Notes under the pieces: generated by a model
What the model was told of the DNA's origin: nothing
Databases searched by the model: none
Seen by the model: only the letters and a program-made list of their open reading frames with translations
Part shown: piece by piece, positions 25,401-36,346 of the stretch
Position numbering within the stretch: position 1 is the first letter of the stretch
Layout: each line of letters starts with the position of its first letter
Program-made: the position numbers and the translations under genes
DNA from: Heterotrichella gracilis
Taxonomy: Eukaryota; Sar; Xanthophyceae; Tribonematales; Xanthonemataceae
Length of the DNA: 62,751 nucleotides
Assembly (NCBI GenBank): GCA_032358255.1
Contig: JAULBX010025353.1
Location: 1-62,751 of the forward strand
Direction: 5' to 3'

Positions 25401-25630
25401 TCTGACGCCCCCCCGTCAACTTATCATCCCCTTCCACCAACCATTTACCCCCGCATTTTCCCCCTTGTGATGCAGCCGGGTACGGCGCACCCCCTGCAGC
25501 TGGGTATGGCGCACCCCCACCCGGCGCCTACCCCCCCGTCCAACAGGGCTATGGTGTCCCCCCTGGGAACTATGGCATCCCCCCTGGTGCACCCCAGGCG
25601 CAGTACCCTGGCTACCCACCCCGCTACTGA
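19497..25630 (+). CDS. SAM-domain coiled-coil protein with GY-P-rich tail, copy 1
   Basis: Nine exons join in phase to 389 residues: 19497-19730, 20446-20505, 21084-21176, 21621-21707, 22307-22406, 23160-23320, 24279-24401, 25098-25254, 25476-25630. Residues about 8-70 form a SAM domain (KWSV.DVVAWL, IGGEDLLDLSD.DM..ELGLTKLQVKKIK), normally a protein- or RNA-binding or polymerising module. Then come Ala/Gln-rich helical segments, an unfamiliar conserved core (QGARYPQA, GDVRPRFGMMGHRREER, VQLVPNMPAIDAAKV, GFMDGIVGDTMNKKK) and a heptad-like QQQQ/GELQGRL coiled coil. A tail of GYGAPP/GYPP repeats resembles tails that promote self-association. I know no family with this architecture, so the function is unassigned. 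It is intact, as is its tandem paralogue. Confidence 0.85.
21450..22085 (+). repeat. Cluster of echoes around SAM1 exon 4
   Basis: Upstream of exon 4 (21621-21707) there are copies of its start (GCAGGTCCAGGCCCAGC) at about 21460 and 21535. Downstream there are four progressively decayed copies of its end (CAGGAGATCCAGCACATCCAGG..GCAGCAGGTATG), at about 21758, 21850, 21948 and 22041. All are separated by AAACCCTAAACCCT-type sequence. Upstream copies keep the acceptor and downstream copies keep the donor. Confidence 0.9.
22971..23050 (+). repeat. Echo of SAM1 exon 6 (5' half)
   Basis: A near-perfect copy of the first 80 or so bases of exon 6 (23160-23320), including its CGCAG-type acceptor. 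It encodes ALTTMEQVGDVRPRFGMMGH followed by RREER with few changes and then diverges. An older fragment of the same exon (GGGCCACCGCAGGGAGGA) lies at about 22820. Confidence 0.9.
23465..23720 (+). repeat. Two echoes of SAM1 exon 6 (3' half)
   Basis: Copies of the MNKAKAATQKAQQLVGQ coding block with a donor at about 23470-23528, and again at about 23640-23720. A weaker third copy lies near 23865-23910. They lie downstream of the real exon with telomere-like or AAACCCT spacers. Confidence 0.85.
24063..24225 (+). repeat. Echoes of SAM1 exon 7 (5' part)
   Basis: A good copy of the exon 7 start with its GCAG acceptor lies at 24168-24225 (AVQLVPNMPAIDAAKVQ), and a weaker one lies at 24070-24112. 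The good copy has an equivalent in the tandem paralogue at about 29330-29391, so it existed before the gene duplication. Confidence 0.88.
24461..24731 (+). repeat. 104-bp tandem repeat: echo of SAM1 exon 7 end, three copies
   Basis: Three copies, starting at about 24461, 24565 and 24669, of the last ~50 bases of exon 7 (GIVGDTMNKKKVK) plus its GTGCG donor and the first ~50 intron bases. They are almost identical, so they are recent. The paralogue has only one decayed counterpart (about 29635-29685). Confidence 0.93.
24928..24975 (+). repeat. Echo of SAM1 exon 8
   Basis: A partial copy of the EEMLRDIMTCQGWL block lies about 170 bases upstream of the real exon 8 at 25098. The frame breaks after the Trp codon. 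Confidence 0.85.
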
Positions 25631-26239
25631 GGCGCCAAGGGGAGGAGAAAACCCTACCAAGGGTTCACACCGATCAGCTGGGAAGGCAGCAGCACGCAAA
25701 GTCTGCAGCTGCAGCCGAGCCTCGGGGGATGGTCTCACAGGCATCAAAGACGATCGGAGTACCAGGGGGGCGGAAAATGAGGGCCTGGGTACGGAGGATT
25801 AATTTACATGTTTGCGTCGCGTTCCTGTGTGTGGTTGCAACTTGATGAGGACGAGGCTCGGGCGGGGGTGCGGCAACTGAGCAAGTTGCATTGGTTTCGA
25901 ACATTGGCATCAAAATGCACCAAACAAGGCATAGGTTGCTGCCAGGAGTCCTGGCGTTTTGTTTCCTTCTTGCTTGCTGGGACGGTTACCCTCCTAGGGT
26001 TTTTTCTACTTTGACTCCCCTTTTTCTTGTGTAGTAAAACCTCAACGAGGCCTGGGGTTTGCCAGTGACTCTGAGCAAGAGTGTAAGTGCACTCAACAAG
26101 GGCTCACCCGCCACCACGTTTTCCAGTACTAGGCTCCGTATGTACCCAGCAGTCCCCCTGAGAGGAGGGTGACGAGGCATGGTGTGCACCTCCGCCCGAG
26201 CCCTGCACCGCTATACCTGTCAGTCAGACGCACACCCCG

Positions 26240-29200
26240 ATGTCGTTCCAAGGCAAGCCCGTCTCCAAGTGGAGCGTGAGCGATGTGGTGGCCTGGCTGG
26301 ACTCCCAGGAACTATCGCACGTGGCCCCCGCATTCCAGACAAATGGTATCGGAGGAGAGGATTTGTTGGACCTTTCTGACGAGGATATGGTGTCTGAGCT
26401 GGGCTTGACCAAGCTCCAGGTGAAGAAGATCAAGCGCGAGATCGGGGAGCTGACGAGCGGTGCCCCGGCTGCGGTGGGTGGAGGGGTTGGGCAGGGTTGG
26501 GTGGCGATGGAACTGGGGAATCTATAGCAAACCTGAGATGGTGCCAGCACGTGCCATGCTTTCCAGCTTTCACCCACCACGTCCCCAGCGTCCCTTCCCT
26601 TGCCACCTGTCTAGACACTGTTAAACCGCACGATCTCGTTACAGGTATGCCATAGGGAAACCCCTCATCGCAGTACACTGTGTTTTGAACGCTTGCTGTA
26701 TCATGTGATAGGGTTTCACCTCAGGGTGCATAGCAAGATGCCAACCCAAAACCCGTTACCCATATTGCTGGCTTTGATAAGGTGTCCAATTTGTTGGGCC
26801 AGCACGATTGGAGTGATTCTTCCCCTCTCTCCCGAAACCCACACCCACTGTAATGCTATTGTCACCCAACGCTGCACTCCCCTCCTGACGTATATCGCCC
26901 TTCTCCCACCCATACCAGGTCTCCGGCCCCCCTCCCCAGCACCAGGCAGCCCCACAGCAGCCCTCGGTGAGCGCCCGCAGGACCCTAAACCCTAAACCCT
27001 ACCGAATAAACCCTTGGTAAGGGTGCACTTGGGTGTACTGTGCAGCTATTAAGTAACGGCGGATTGTAGGCTCTGTTCAAACCGAGCAAGCGCAGGCAAG
27101 CGCAGGCAAGCGCAGGCAGGGCCATACCCCACGCACTGCAGTGCGCTGTGGTACCCACTGAGACCAGTTCACCCCTGGCCCCCGTGACGCTCCCCGCCTG
27201 GCCTCACCCCAACCCCCCCTCACAGGCCCCTACCATGGACGCTGGTCAGGCGGCAGCAATGGCGGCCCAACAGGCGCAGGCGGCGGCACAGCAAGCGGCA
27301 GCAGCAACTGCGCAGCAGGTGAGAAACCCTGCACCGAAACCCTGCACCCCTTCACCCGACACCTTGGCTATGTGCCACCCTTCCCCCGTGGGTGCAAGCT
27401 GCATACCCTCTACCTCCCCGCCCCTGCCGTCCCTGCTGCTCACCCGGCCTCGCGCACTTGTGCGCGTTCACTCACCTGCTCGCTTGCCCACATGCTCTAC
27501 CGAATGCGCCCCTCCCACACGCACAATACCATAAGCATACCGCAACCGCAGGCTCAGAAGTCCAGCCACATGCGTGCCTTAAACCCTAAACCCACCCTAA
27601 ACCCCTAAACCCTCTGCAGGCGCAGGCCCAGCAAGCGGCAGCCAATGCGCAGCGCGCTGCAGCAATCAACCAGGAAATCCAGCACATCCAGGGGGAGATG
27701 CAGCAGGTATGCACCCAAAGGGAGACCCTAGAAACCTAGGTTAGGGTAGTGCCATGTTCACAATCAACCGGGAGGTGCAGCAAAGTCAGGGGGAGATGCA
27801 GCAGGTATGGCCCATCTGCACTTTTCTCAGAGGTATAGCCAGTGGGGACAAACTAAAAACCTAGGTCAAAATTACGACCTAGGTCGCATATGCGGGCAAT
27901 CAGAACTGCAGCAGGTGAGGATGGGGACCGAAGGGGCAAGACCCCCTGGCTAGGGTATATGGGGCTAGCTTGTTGCAACTGTGTGTGTAGTTGAATTTAG
28001 ATGGAAGTGTCAGTGCAGCTGTTGGAGATGTTGATGGTGCCCTACAGCTCTTTGCTGTGTATACTCTTGCTCACTCTTTGGACAATGGTGGCAACTGTTT
28101 TTTTATTTCTAATGTCCACGCAGGTCCAGTCCCAGGGCGCTCGTTATCCCCAGGCCTCACAGCTGCTGTCCCAGGCAGAGCAGGCTTGCAAGGCGGCGCT
28201 GGGGGCACTCAAGGCCGCGGGAGGTGAAGCCCTAAACCCTAAATTGAAACCCTTAACCCTAATCCTATGCCTAGGCCTGCCAGGGAGGCGCTGGGGGCAC
28301 TCAAGACTGCCAGAGGTGGAAACCTAAACCCTAACCATAGAACCTACACTGGAGTCTGATCTACACACCTCATTTTGAACAGGAATCGGAAGCATGGATA
28401 TGTACCATGATGCATATGGGATGCAGGCGTTGGTTTGGGGAAAGGCGCGTGTCTGGTCCCTTTTAACTTTAAATTGATCCCTCGAACCACCAGATGACTT
28501 TTCTGTAAACCCCAAAACCGTGTTCCACCACCCTCCCAAACCACAGCCCAAATGAATTGAGGAGCAACACGAGTTTGCAACCTGCAACCCACCACAACCC
28601 TACCACAACCCTGCAAAGCCCTGCACACGAAAGGAACCGGGCCATCCCCACCAACAGCGCTCACCGAAACCCTAACCAAAACCCTTCCCCCCGCAGCGCT
28701 GACCACCATGGAGCAGGTGGGCGACATCCGGCCCCGCTTCACACTGATGGGCCACCGCCGGGAGGAGAGGCACGAGTTCATGGGCAACGTGGGGGAGAGG
28801 GCCAGCATGAACAAGGCACAGCAGGCGGTCCAGCAGGCGCAGCAACTGGTTGGGCAGGTAGGGTTCCTCTCAAAACCCTGTTGAAACCCTAAGGAGAGTC
28901 CCTAAAAATGCAAGAAGCGGCCCTGAAACCCTACCGTCGCTGCTGAGAGGGCCAGCATGAACAAGGCACAGCAGGCGGTCCAATAGGCTGGTTGGCCAGG
29001 TAGGGCTCCTTTTGAAACCCTAAAGGAATGCCTTAGAAACCCCACGCACTGCATTGAATGCCCTGAAAAACCTAGGCACTACAAAGAAAGCCCAACAGCT
29101 GGTTGGGCGGGTTATCATCTCGCAAAATACCCTCGAAACCCTAGCATTGCTGGTGCTGTGAGCCATTCTAAGCTTTGCAGTACGAGCTCAGAAACCCCAA

Positions 29201-30696
29201 GAAAATACCTAAAACCCCCGTCACCATTGCCGAGATGGCAGGCACAGCCATCGAAAAGGCCATGCCCCAACGCAAATCCCTACCTTTTCCGTGACCTTAA
29301 CCCAAAAAACACTCTTCCTTAACCACGCAGGCGGTCCAGCTTGTCCCCAACATGCCTGCCATCGCCGCCGCCGAGGTGCAGCACAAAACCCCAGTTTTGC
29401 ATGATAAAACCCTAAAGAAACCCTTCCTCAACCCCCGCAGGCTGTGCAGCTTGTCCCCAACATGCCCGCCATCGATGCCGCCAAGGTGCAGCGCATGGGC
29501 CTGGTTGGCATGGGCTTTATGGATGGCATTGTGGGGGACACCATGAACAAGCAAAAGGTCAAGGTGCGTGTGCAGGGGCCAGACCGTAGGGTTGTTGCTA
29601 GGGTTTGGTCAGGGTTGAGGTTGGGCATGAGCTTGATTGATGGGATTTAGGCGACACCATGAACAAACATAAGGTAAATGTGCGCGTTATGGGTCAAAAC
29701 CTAGCTAGGGTCTGGCTAGGGTGTGCATGGACGGTACAGATCCCGCGCAAATCCCGCGCAGCAGTACTCGGTCTATTTTGCGGGCGCAAACCCAATACTC
29801 ATGAATCCCTTTTGCATGCGACATTCACACCACACCATGCCACCGTCGCCACCCTTCCTCGCCCATGGACCAAGGGGTGGTGTGTCATTGTCGCAGAAAA
29901 GCGCTGCGAGCACCGAAGAGATGCTGCGCGACATCATGACCTGCCAGGGCTGGCTGCAGCAGCAGCAGGCAGCTACCGGACAGCGGGTGGGGGAGCTGCA
30001 GGGCAGGCTGAGGGCCAAGCAGGGGGAGCTGGCTTCTCTGTCTGGGCCACCAGGTGAGGAAGAGGGGGACAAAATTTAACACAGCACACATTGAAGTTAA
30101 AATAGGTTTAATGTTTTTAGTAAGGATGTGCTGGTTGGGTTTCATGAGGTGATTTGGGTGTATGGGGTTTTCAGGGGGTTGGTAGGGTATCTTGCAGCGG
30201 GTGGGGGAGCTGCAGGGCAGGTTGGCGGCCAAGCAGGGCGAGCTGGCGGCACTGTCGGGTCCAACAGGGGAGGGTCTGGAAGGACGGTTGGAAGGGTTTC
30301 TTTCACCTTATGTTAGGGTTTGAATAGTTACAAACAGGTCCTGTGGGCGCAGCAGGCCACGCCACCCCTCCCCTGAACCCGCCATCCCCTTCAAAGCCCC
30401 ACTCACCCCCTTTTCCCCCTTGCCATGCAGCCGGGTACGGCGCGCCCCCTGCAGCGGGGTGTGGCGCACCCCCCCCACCCAGCTACGGCGCACCCCCTGC
30501 AGCGGGGTATGGCGCACCCCCACCCAGCGCCTACCCCACTGTACAGCATGGCTACAGCGGACCCCCTCCCAACTATGGCATTCCCCAAGCAGCACCTACC
30601 GGACAGTACCCCGGCGCACCCCGTGCACAATACCCTCCTCAACAGTACCCTGGCGCACCCCCTGCACAGTACCCTGGCTACCCTCCCCAGTACTGA
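26240..30696 (+). CDS. SAM-domain coiled-coil protein with GY-P-rich tail, copy 2
   Basis: Tandem paralogue of the gene at 19497, with the same nine-exon structure and 422 residues: 26240-26473, 26919-26966, 27226-27318, 27620-27706, 28124-28223, 28697-28857, 29441-29563, 29897-30053, 30431-30696. Exons 1 and 3-8 have exactly the same lengths as in copy 1. The SAM domain differs at only a few residues. The second exon has lost four codons. The tail is 87 residues against 50, by expansion of GYGAPPAAGYGAPP and YPGAPPAQYPG units. Conservation of every splice phase and of the core, beside heavily diverged introns, points to selection on both copies. Function unassigned. Confidence 0.85.
27085..27120. 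repeat. 10-bp tandem repeat in SAM2 intron
   Basis: GCAAGCGCAG repeated about three and a half times, directly upstream of the third exon's intron end. Absent from the equivalent intron of copy 1. Confidence 0.85.
28945..29391 (+). repeat. Echoes in SAM2 intron 6
   Basis: Downstream copies of the exon 6 end (GCCAGCATGAACAAGGCACAGCAGG) lie at about 28947-28985, with remnants of the QQLVG block near 29095. An upstream copy of the exon 7 start with acceptor (VQLVPNMPAIAAAEVQ) lies at about 29330-29391. The last one corresponds to the echo at 24168-24225 in copy 1. Confidence 0.85.
30190..30262 (+). repeat. Echo of SAM2 exon 8 (3' part)
   Basis: A copy of the RVGELQGRL.AKQGELA.LSG coding block lies about 140 bases after exon 8, ending in a degenerate donor. 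It is absent or unrecognisable at the same place in copy 1, so it is probably younger than the gene duplication. Confidence 0.85.
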
Positions 30697-30744
30697 GGGG
30701 CCAAGGGGAGGAAACCCCTACGCAAGGTTCAGCCCTCACGCAGA

Positions 30745-30790
30745 ATATCCTGGCTAGCCTCTCCGCTACTGAGGCGCCAAGGGGAAGGAC
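30745..30790 (+). repeat. Echo of the SAM2 stop-codon region
   Basis: After the real stop at 30694-30696, the sequence TACCC..CC.CTACTGAGGCGCCAAGGGGA recurs once more with TGA and 3' flank. Partial duplication therefore also affects the last exon, where no splice donor exists. Confidence 0.75.
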
Positions 30791-31865
30791 ACGTAGAAGG
30801 GTGGGAAACGCTGCGCAGGGTTTTGGGGTGGGTGGGGTCTGGGTGGCCTCCTTTTGCTACATAGGTAGTGTAAGATGGGAATTTTCCCAAGGGGAATTGG
30901 AGCTTTAAATCCAGCAGCGGGGATGACAGGGGCCTGGCGTCTACCGCCAGAGGCTGCCAACTTATTGCAAGTTTTTTTGGACGGAAGTGGGTGCAACCCC
31001 TTTGGGCACCCGTTGCGGGAGCAGCAGGGGGAGGAATGACGGCCTGGAAACGCACGGTGGGGAAGCGGGGTGTTGATACATGGTATGGGCGGGGGAGAAG
31101 AGGAATGTTCCTTATAGCCACGCACAGCTATCAGCAGCAGCCCATCAGCTGGGAAGGCAGCAGCACACAAAGTCACAGGAGCAGCATCACTGGGACAACC
31201 ACGGCAACATGAAAGGGATGAATGATTAGTTCCATGACGTATTAGCTGATCGCATAATATTATTGGAGTGGGGATGAGCTCACAGGCAGTGTTATTTGTT
31301 AAGTTATTTGTTTGCGTCGCGTCACGGTGTTGTGCTTGCAACCTGATTAGAACGAGGCTCGGCCGGCGATGCGGCGTCTGAGCGAGCTGCGTTGATTTCA
31401 CCAAAACATGCTCCTTCACAGTGGATGAGGACGGTTACCCTCACGAAGGGTTTTCCTACTTTGACCTGCTTTTCTTTGTGCAATAAAACCTCAAATAGCC
31501 AGAGGTTCTGAACAAGGGCTTGTAAGTGCACTCACAACAAGGCTCATCCACCTGCACGTTGTTCAGAACAAGGCCCCGTTGGATACCCAGCAGTCCCCCT
31601 GAGAGGTTGGTGACTAGGCATATGCATGGTGTGCACCTTCGCACACGCCCTGTTCCGCATACTACGGTGACCGTACCTGTCAGTCAGCTGACGTACCCAG
31701 CCCGAAATAGAACAGATGGGCAACTTGGGCTGGTGGTCTTGAAGAAATAAGACGTCCACTTCACAGCCACAAAGACGGAGCACCACCGTGGATACCTTCG
31801 TGTAAACTGTGTTTCCCCCAACACACCTATACCTTGGTCGCCACCACGCAAGCGCGCAAGTATAT

Positions 31866-31926
31866 GTACAAGTGGCGTAGTGGTTGCGACACGACAGAAG
31901 CCAACGTGCTACAGCATCCATACTGC
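31866..31926 (+). other. tRNA-like D-arm/A-box sequence
   Basis: TGGCGTAGTGGTTGCGACACG matches the A-box/D-arm of many eukaryotic tRNAs closely. No B-box TTCGA follows at the right distance, so this is not a functional tRNA. It lies in the spacer between SAM2 and the kinase-like gene. Confidence 0.3.
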
Positions 31927-32370
31927 AGGTACGCACGCGCATATATACACACCCGGGTTCCGGCAGACCGTTTCTGCAGGGTCCCTGATGCATGCATTGT
32001 TTTGCGTATGCATGCATCTCCGAGTGCCCCAACCCCGTGCCAAGTTCCCGGCGCCCACATACTGTCTAAGGAATGAAGCTATTTAAGGTTGTTGAGATTG
32101 AGTCTTGAGTGACTTGCCCTTCCTGACGGAGCACAACCTGGTCGGTGCATGCATCTGCTTGCATGCATGTAAGTGCAAAACTCCAGGACGTGCTTGTTGA
32201 CGGTGCACCTTGAAACAGTGCACGAAATTAAAAAAGAAATCAGCCCATAAATCATATCACAGTTGTGCACACAAGGCAACCAAGGGTATATAACTGACTG
32301 AACGAGGTCCTATTGTTATCTCGCTACCTGTGACGCTGCACACACCCCCACTTTGGGTTGGAAGTTCCCC

Positions 32371-32398
32371 ACCCACCCACCCACCCACCCACCCACCA
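32371..32398. repeat. (ACCC)n microsatellite
   Basis: About seven ACCC units in a row, directly before the first exon region of the kinase-like gene. Simple repeat with no other signal. Confidence 0.95.
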
Positions 32399-32540
32399 CC
32401 CCTGTCTCATACTGAGTCAGCCCTTCTCCAGGTGGGCCAGCGACACCGGATACTTCAAATGGAAACCCTCAACCCTGAATCCTAAACCCTAAACTCACCT
32501 GGCTGGACCCTAAACCCTAAACCCTAAACTCACCTGGCTC

Positions 32541-32612
32541 TTCTGCAGGGGGCTGACCCTTACTGAGGATACCAGGTGCAAAGGCACATCTTCATCCAAA
32601 TAGATACCCTAA
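32541..32612 (+). repeat. Echo of the first kinase-gene exon
   Basis: A copy of GGCTCTTC.GCAGG.GGCTGACCCTT.CTGAGGAT and CATCTTCATCCA lies about 100 bases upstream of the version at 32640-32715. Telomere-like heptamers flank both copies (about 32500-32535 and 32604-32635). Confidence 0.85.
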
Positions 32613-32677
32613 ACACTGGACTTTAAACCCTAAACTCACCCGGCTCTTCCGCAGGCGGGGGCTGACCCTTGCTGAGG

Positions 32678-35600
32678 ATGCTAGGGCCAAGGCACATCTT
32701 CATCCAGATAGAGGGCGACCCTGGGGTAACAGTTGTCCAGATTAAAGGAGACAGCATCCCGAGGGCAGGGCTGGGAAGTGCCAATGGCTTTGACTTCACT
32801 TCTAAGCCGTTCATGGTGAAGGCGTTGGATCCCAGGCGCGAGTGCTACGTCGACTCAGCAGACCCCGCGGGCCTCAAACGGCTTTGCAGCTACCTAGGCG
32901 ATACAGCGCGAGACGAAGGCAATCCATTCAAAGTCAGTCGCGCCTCGCCAAATGGTGAGCTCTGAGGGTATAGGGTCTGTGTAGGGTTTAGGGTACCCAG
33001 CACAATGGTTTGGCCAAGGTGCTTGCTTTGGACCCAACCTCCCGGTGGCACTGCCTAGCCTTTTCATGTGTGCGTTTGTGACCAGGCGTGCGTGTGTGGC
33101 AGTCAGTACTGGGGTTTTTCAGTTACCAGAAACCACACACACAGCCCCATTATGCCTGTTGATTTCAGGCTTGCAACTGGAGTGCCCATTCCACCAGGGT
33201 ACTGGTGGGCAACGCACAGCTTGCATTCAAGGACGTGTGATGCGTCAGGCATGTAGCACCAGGGCTCCGTCGAGGGTGCATGTCCTGGACTGTGGTTCAA
33301 GGGGGGTGGCTGGGAGCTTTCAGCGAAGTTCACTGGAGCACACTGCTGACGTGTTTAGGTTTTTTCAAGGGTTTAGGGTTTAGCCTACACCTAATCCCTA
33401 AACAGACGTATTGAAGTGTGTAGCCGGTGGCTTTAGTCCAAGTCTCAAAGGTTCCATAGCGTTGGGCCTTTGCGACAGGTGTACTTTGACATCCCTTCCG
33501 TATGTGTAGCAGCCGCGGCAGCAGCGGTACCCGAGGTGGCCGAGTTGGCAAGGGGGCGGCAGCAGCTCCAACCCCTGGACCCACTGAACACATTCTCAGG
33601 TGAGGTTGTACGCGGTGCTGTGAGGAAGCTGCTGCCTAGACATCAAACCAAATTTGCCCACCCTTTTGGTCATATGCTTTGACCACGATCAGTTTTGGAC
33701 CCTATTCCCAGAAACTTCGTCCATACCAGAAGCATCCCTTGCGCTGCAGCTCTCCAAATCATCTTGACACCAACTCCGCAATGCTATTTTGTAAGTAATG
33801 TTGCAGAGTTCTGTCTCGTTGGTTGTTGCAATCACGGCTAAAACCATGCATCAGTATTGGCAACATACCTACCAGTGAGGCCATCACCCGAGCGCCTTGC
33901 GCAATTCATTGATGATTTCAGTTTCAGTGCAGACATGATCCACCGCTCCATCACGCAAGGCCCTGATTGGCCTGCATCAGAAGCCCCGATACGGGTGCAC
34001 GCCAGGGCCGGCGGGCCAGTCTAGGGCTACGGAGGAGTTGCTTGCGGCAATCTCCCGGGAGGTGGCAGCATGGGCGCAAGTAGCAGGCGCTTCCAACCAC
34101 CTCGTGCCGCATAGCATTCACATCAGAACAGATCACATGACTTGGGAGCTCTCGAACTCACCTATGAGATCCTTGGAGAGGGAATGAGTGGGGCCGTTCG
34201 ACTCGGCAGGTGACAACTCCATTTTGCAGGAAAATAACCACTTCATGCGGATTTGCAGCATGCATGGAATACTGGTCGCATCCCCTTGTTGCTGTCATGA
34301 CACAGCCAACCTTGCCAACCCCTCCATCCGTGATTTACAGATACCCACTTCTATCGCAATTGTCCTACATTGAAGCTGCGTGATTGCAACGTCAATGCAA
34401 ATAGCAAGCCTGGTGTGAGGCCTTGACAACCTTGCCCATTGCCTGTTAGCCACTATATGGAATGCTCCATCCTAGGCCAGTGAGGTGCTGGTGTGCAGCT
34501 ATGGAGGGCATGCTGAAACCCTAAAACCATACATCTTTTGAACCCTTAAATCTGCTGGTTTTGCAGCTATGGAGGGCATGGAGAAACCCTAAACCCCGGA
34601 AACCTGCTGGTTTTGCAGGTATGGAGGGCAGATGTGGCTGTCAAGCTTGCTGATGTTGAGGAGGAGGGCTGGCTGGTGGATCTGATGCAGCACGAGGCAC
34701 ACGTCTATGGTAAGGGCAACTCAGTGGAAGCTGCTTACCACCATGTGCATTCCAGCAGTACAGCCAGATTAGCATTAGTCACATGTTGTTCCAGCAGTAC
34801 AGCCAGATTAGCGTTAGTCACATGTTGTTCCAGCAGTACAGCCAGATTAGCATTAGTCACATGTTGTTCCAGCAGTACAGCCAGATTAGCATTAGTCACA
34901 CATGCCTTGCGCAAACCAGCCCTGTCCTGGCACTGCTTATACCATCTCTGCATCGGTGCTGTTAGTGTAGCTGAGTCATGTGGAGTTTTGGTGTATATTA
35001 TCAAGGAGCTTGTTGGATGTCCTTGATACTCAGGCCCCCATAGGCACCACAGCACCATGATATTATCCTTCTAACACATTCACCATGATCATTTGTTCAA
35101 TCAATGCTCATCATGGTGCAAACTGCTACGTGAGTTGCATGCTGAACACTTCATCAGGCAATTAGAACACAATGGACATTATCAGACTACTTTTAATGTT
35201 ATAATGTAAGGTGATAATTTTCGTGGTGCAGGAGTGCTGTGTGAGTTGCAGGGTCGCTTCATCCCCATCGGGACGCCCACCTGCATGGGTCTGGATACTG
35301 GAGGGATGGGATTCTGTTCTGTCTGGTGCTGTCAGTAGTGAGGGGGGAGCACCCAAGCGCACGTACACGCGATGCGGTGGACAAAGCAGAACAGGTACAG
35401 GCTGTGCAGTTGTGTTGGGGATGTGAAGCTCGTCTGCAGGCTGTAGGGTGTGGGCACTGATTGTTTTGTGATTTGATTTGTTGAGGCGGGGATTGTGCAG
35501 AGCCATATGGGAGTCTAGGGGCCACAATGCAACATGCCCATCCACCGAATTTCAGCGAAAAGCTTTGAGCGAGTTTTTATTCCCATGATTATTTTGAATG

Positions 35601-36346
35601 AGCATTTGGATCCAGGAACCTTCACAATGAAACGGCATTCAATGCCTTATGCTCACATTATCTCTAGAAAAGCCCATACAAATCTGTGCCAGTGGAGTGC
35701 AATCCACTGATGAACCTGCCCCATTCTTGCATTCACATACCTCAAAATTGACATTTCCTTTGTGGACATTAAAAAACAATCGTCATGATGACTCCATGAC
35801 CTGATGTCCCACCTGATCAGGATCTGAGGGAGATCCATGGGCGAGGTGTGCTGCATGGGGATATCAGGAAGCACAACATCCTGGTGGAGAGATAGTCCGG
35901 AGGATACCAGGTCAGTGCATGATATAGGGATCATTAATCAATCATTATTTGTGTTGCAAGGATGTGCAGCTGGGCGGGTAAGCACAAGTAGATGGTATGG
36001 CTGTGGGCCATGTGGAGGGTGGATGCTCATATAGTGTCTTGGACTTCATAATGCAGGATTTCTGTGATACTGGGTCGATATTTTGTTTACAGATGTACAT
36101 TAACTTAGACAGAATGAATATTGAATGTACTGTGCCATTTACACACTGACGTTCATTCTATGATTGCCTTAGGTTTGCTGACGTTGTCATGCCGGTTGTC
36201 CCTAACCCTAAACCCTAAACCCTAAACCCTGCCAGGTGACTTTCCTGGACTTTGGCCAGAGTGCGCTCAACCCCACCGCTGACGAATGCTCTGAGGAGGT
36301 GGCTGCGATGCGTGAGCTGTTTGGTGCCAGTGACGAGGGCGATTAG
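32678..36346 (+). CDS. Small protein-kinase-fold protein, model incomplete
   Basis: Likely exons: 32678-32954, 33169-33350, 33479-33599, 33933-33994, 34619-34709, 35232-35325, 35821-35883, 36236-36346. The kinase signature is clear: VAVKLAD (ATP-binding Lys), HEAHVYGVLCELQGRFIP, then HGRGVLHGDIRKHNIL (catalytic loop with Asp and Asn), then LDFGQS (DFG metal-binding Asp) and a stop. This is a compact, atypical kinase of the HGD..N type seen in RIO/aminoglycoside-kinase-like and fungal or oomycete FunK1/Crinkler-associated kinases. Substrate unknown. An exon is missing between 35325 and 35821, because phases do not join there. The 5' end is doubtful: a second frame around 32650-32700 (TLAEDARAKAHLHPD) also looks coding, so a frameshift is possible. 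All three catalytic motifs are intact. Confidence 0.6.
34490..34612 (+). repeat. Two echoes of the VAVK exon acceptor
   Basis: GCAGCTATGGAGGGCATG, followed by GAAACCCTAAA-type sequence, occurs at about 34495 and 34565, just upstream of the true exon start at 34619 (GCAGGTATGGAGGGCAG). Each retains the acceptor and about 15 exon bases. Confidence 0.9.
34749..34905. repeat. 39-bp tandem repeat, four copies
   Basis: The unit CCAGCAGTACAGCCAGATTA plus GC(A/G)TTAGTCACATGTTGTT recurs with an exact 39-base period, starting at 34752, 34791, 34830 and 34869. Only one base differs between copies. It lies in an intron of the kinase-like gene. 39 is a multiple of three and the array is open in one frame, but there is no reason to think it is translated. 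Single reverse-complement relatives occur at 38730-38775 and 50276-50318. Confidence 0.95.

Larger units (their letters stand above)
19494..31693 (+). repeat. Tandem gene duplication (SAM-domain genes)
   Basis: Two direct units, about 19494-26225 and about 26235-31693. Homology starts at the start codons, both in the context CGATGTCGTTCCAAGG. It runs past both stop codons through matching 3' flanks: GCTGGGAAGGCAGCAGCAC at about 25680 and 31150, TTTGCGTCGCGT at about 25812 and 31313, and CCCAGCAGTCCCCCTGAGAGG at about 26150 and 31590. Both units end in ACCTGTCAGTCAG, which marks the joint. The units differ in length because their introns differ. Confidence 0.9.

Noticed and set aside
34749..34905. 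39-bp repeats as a CRISPR-like array
   Set aside because: The copies are directly adjacent with no unique spacers, and the DNA is eukaryotic.
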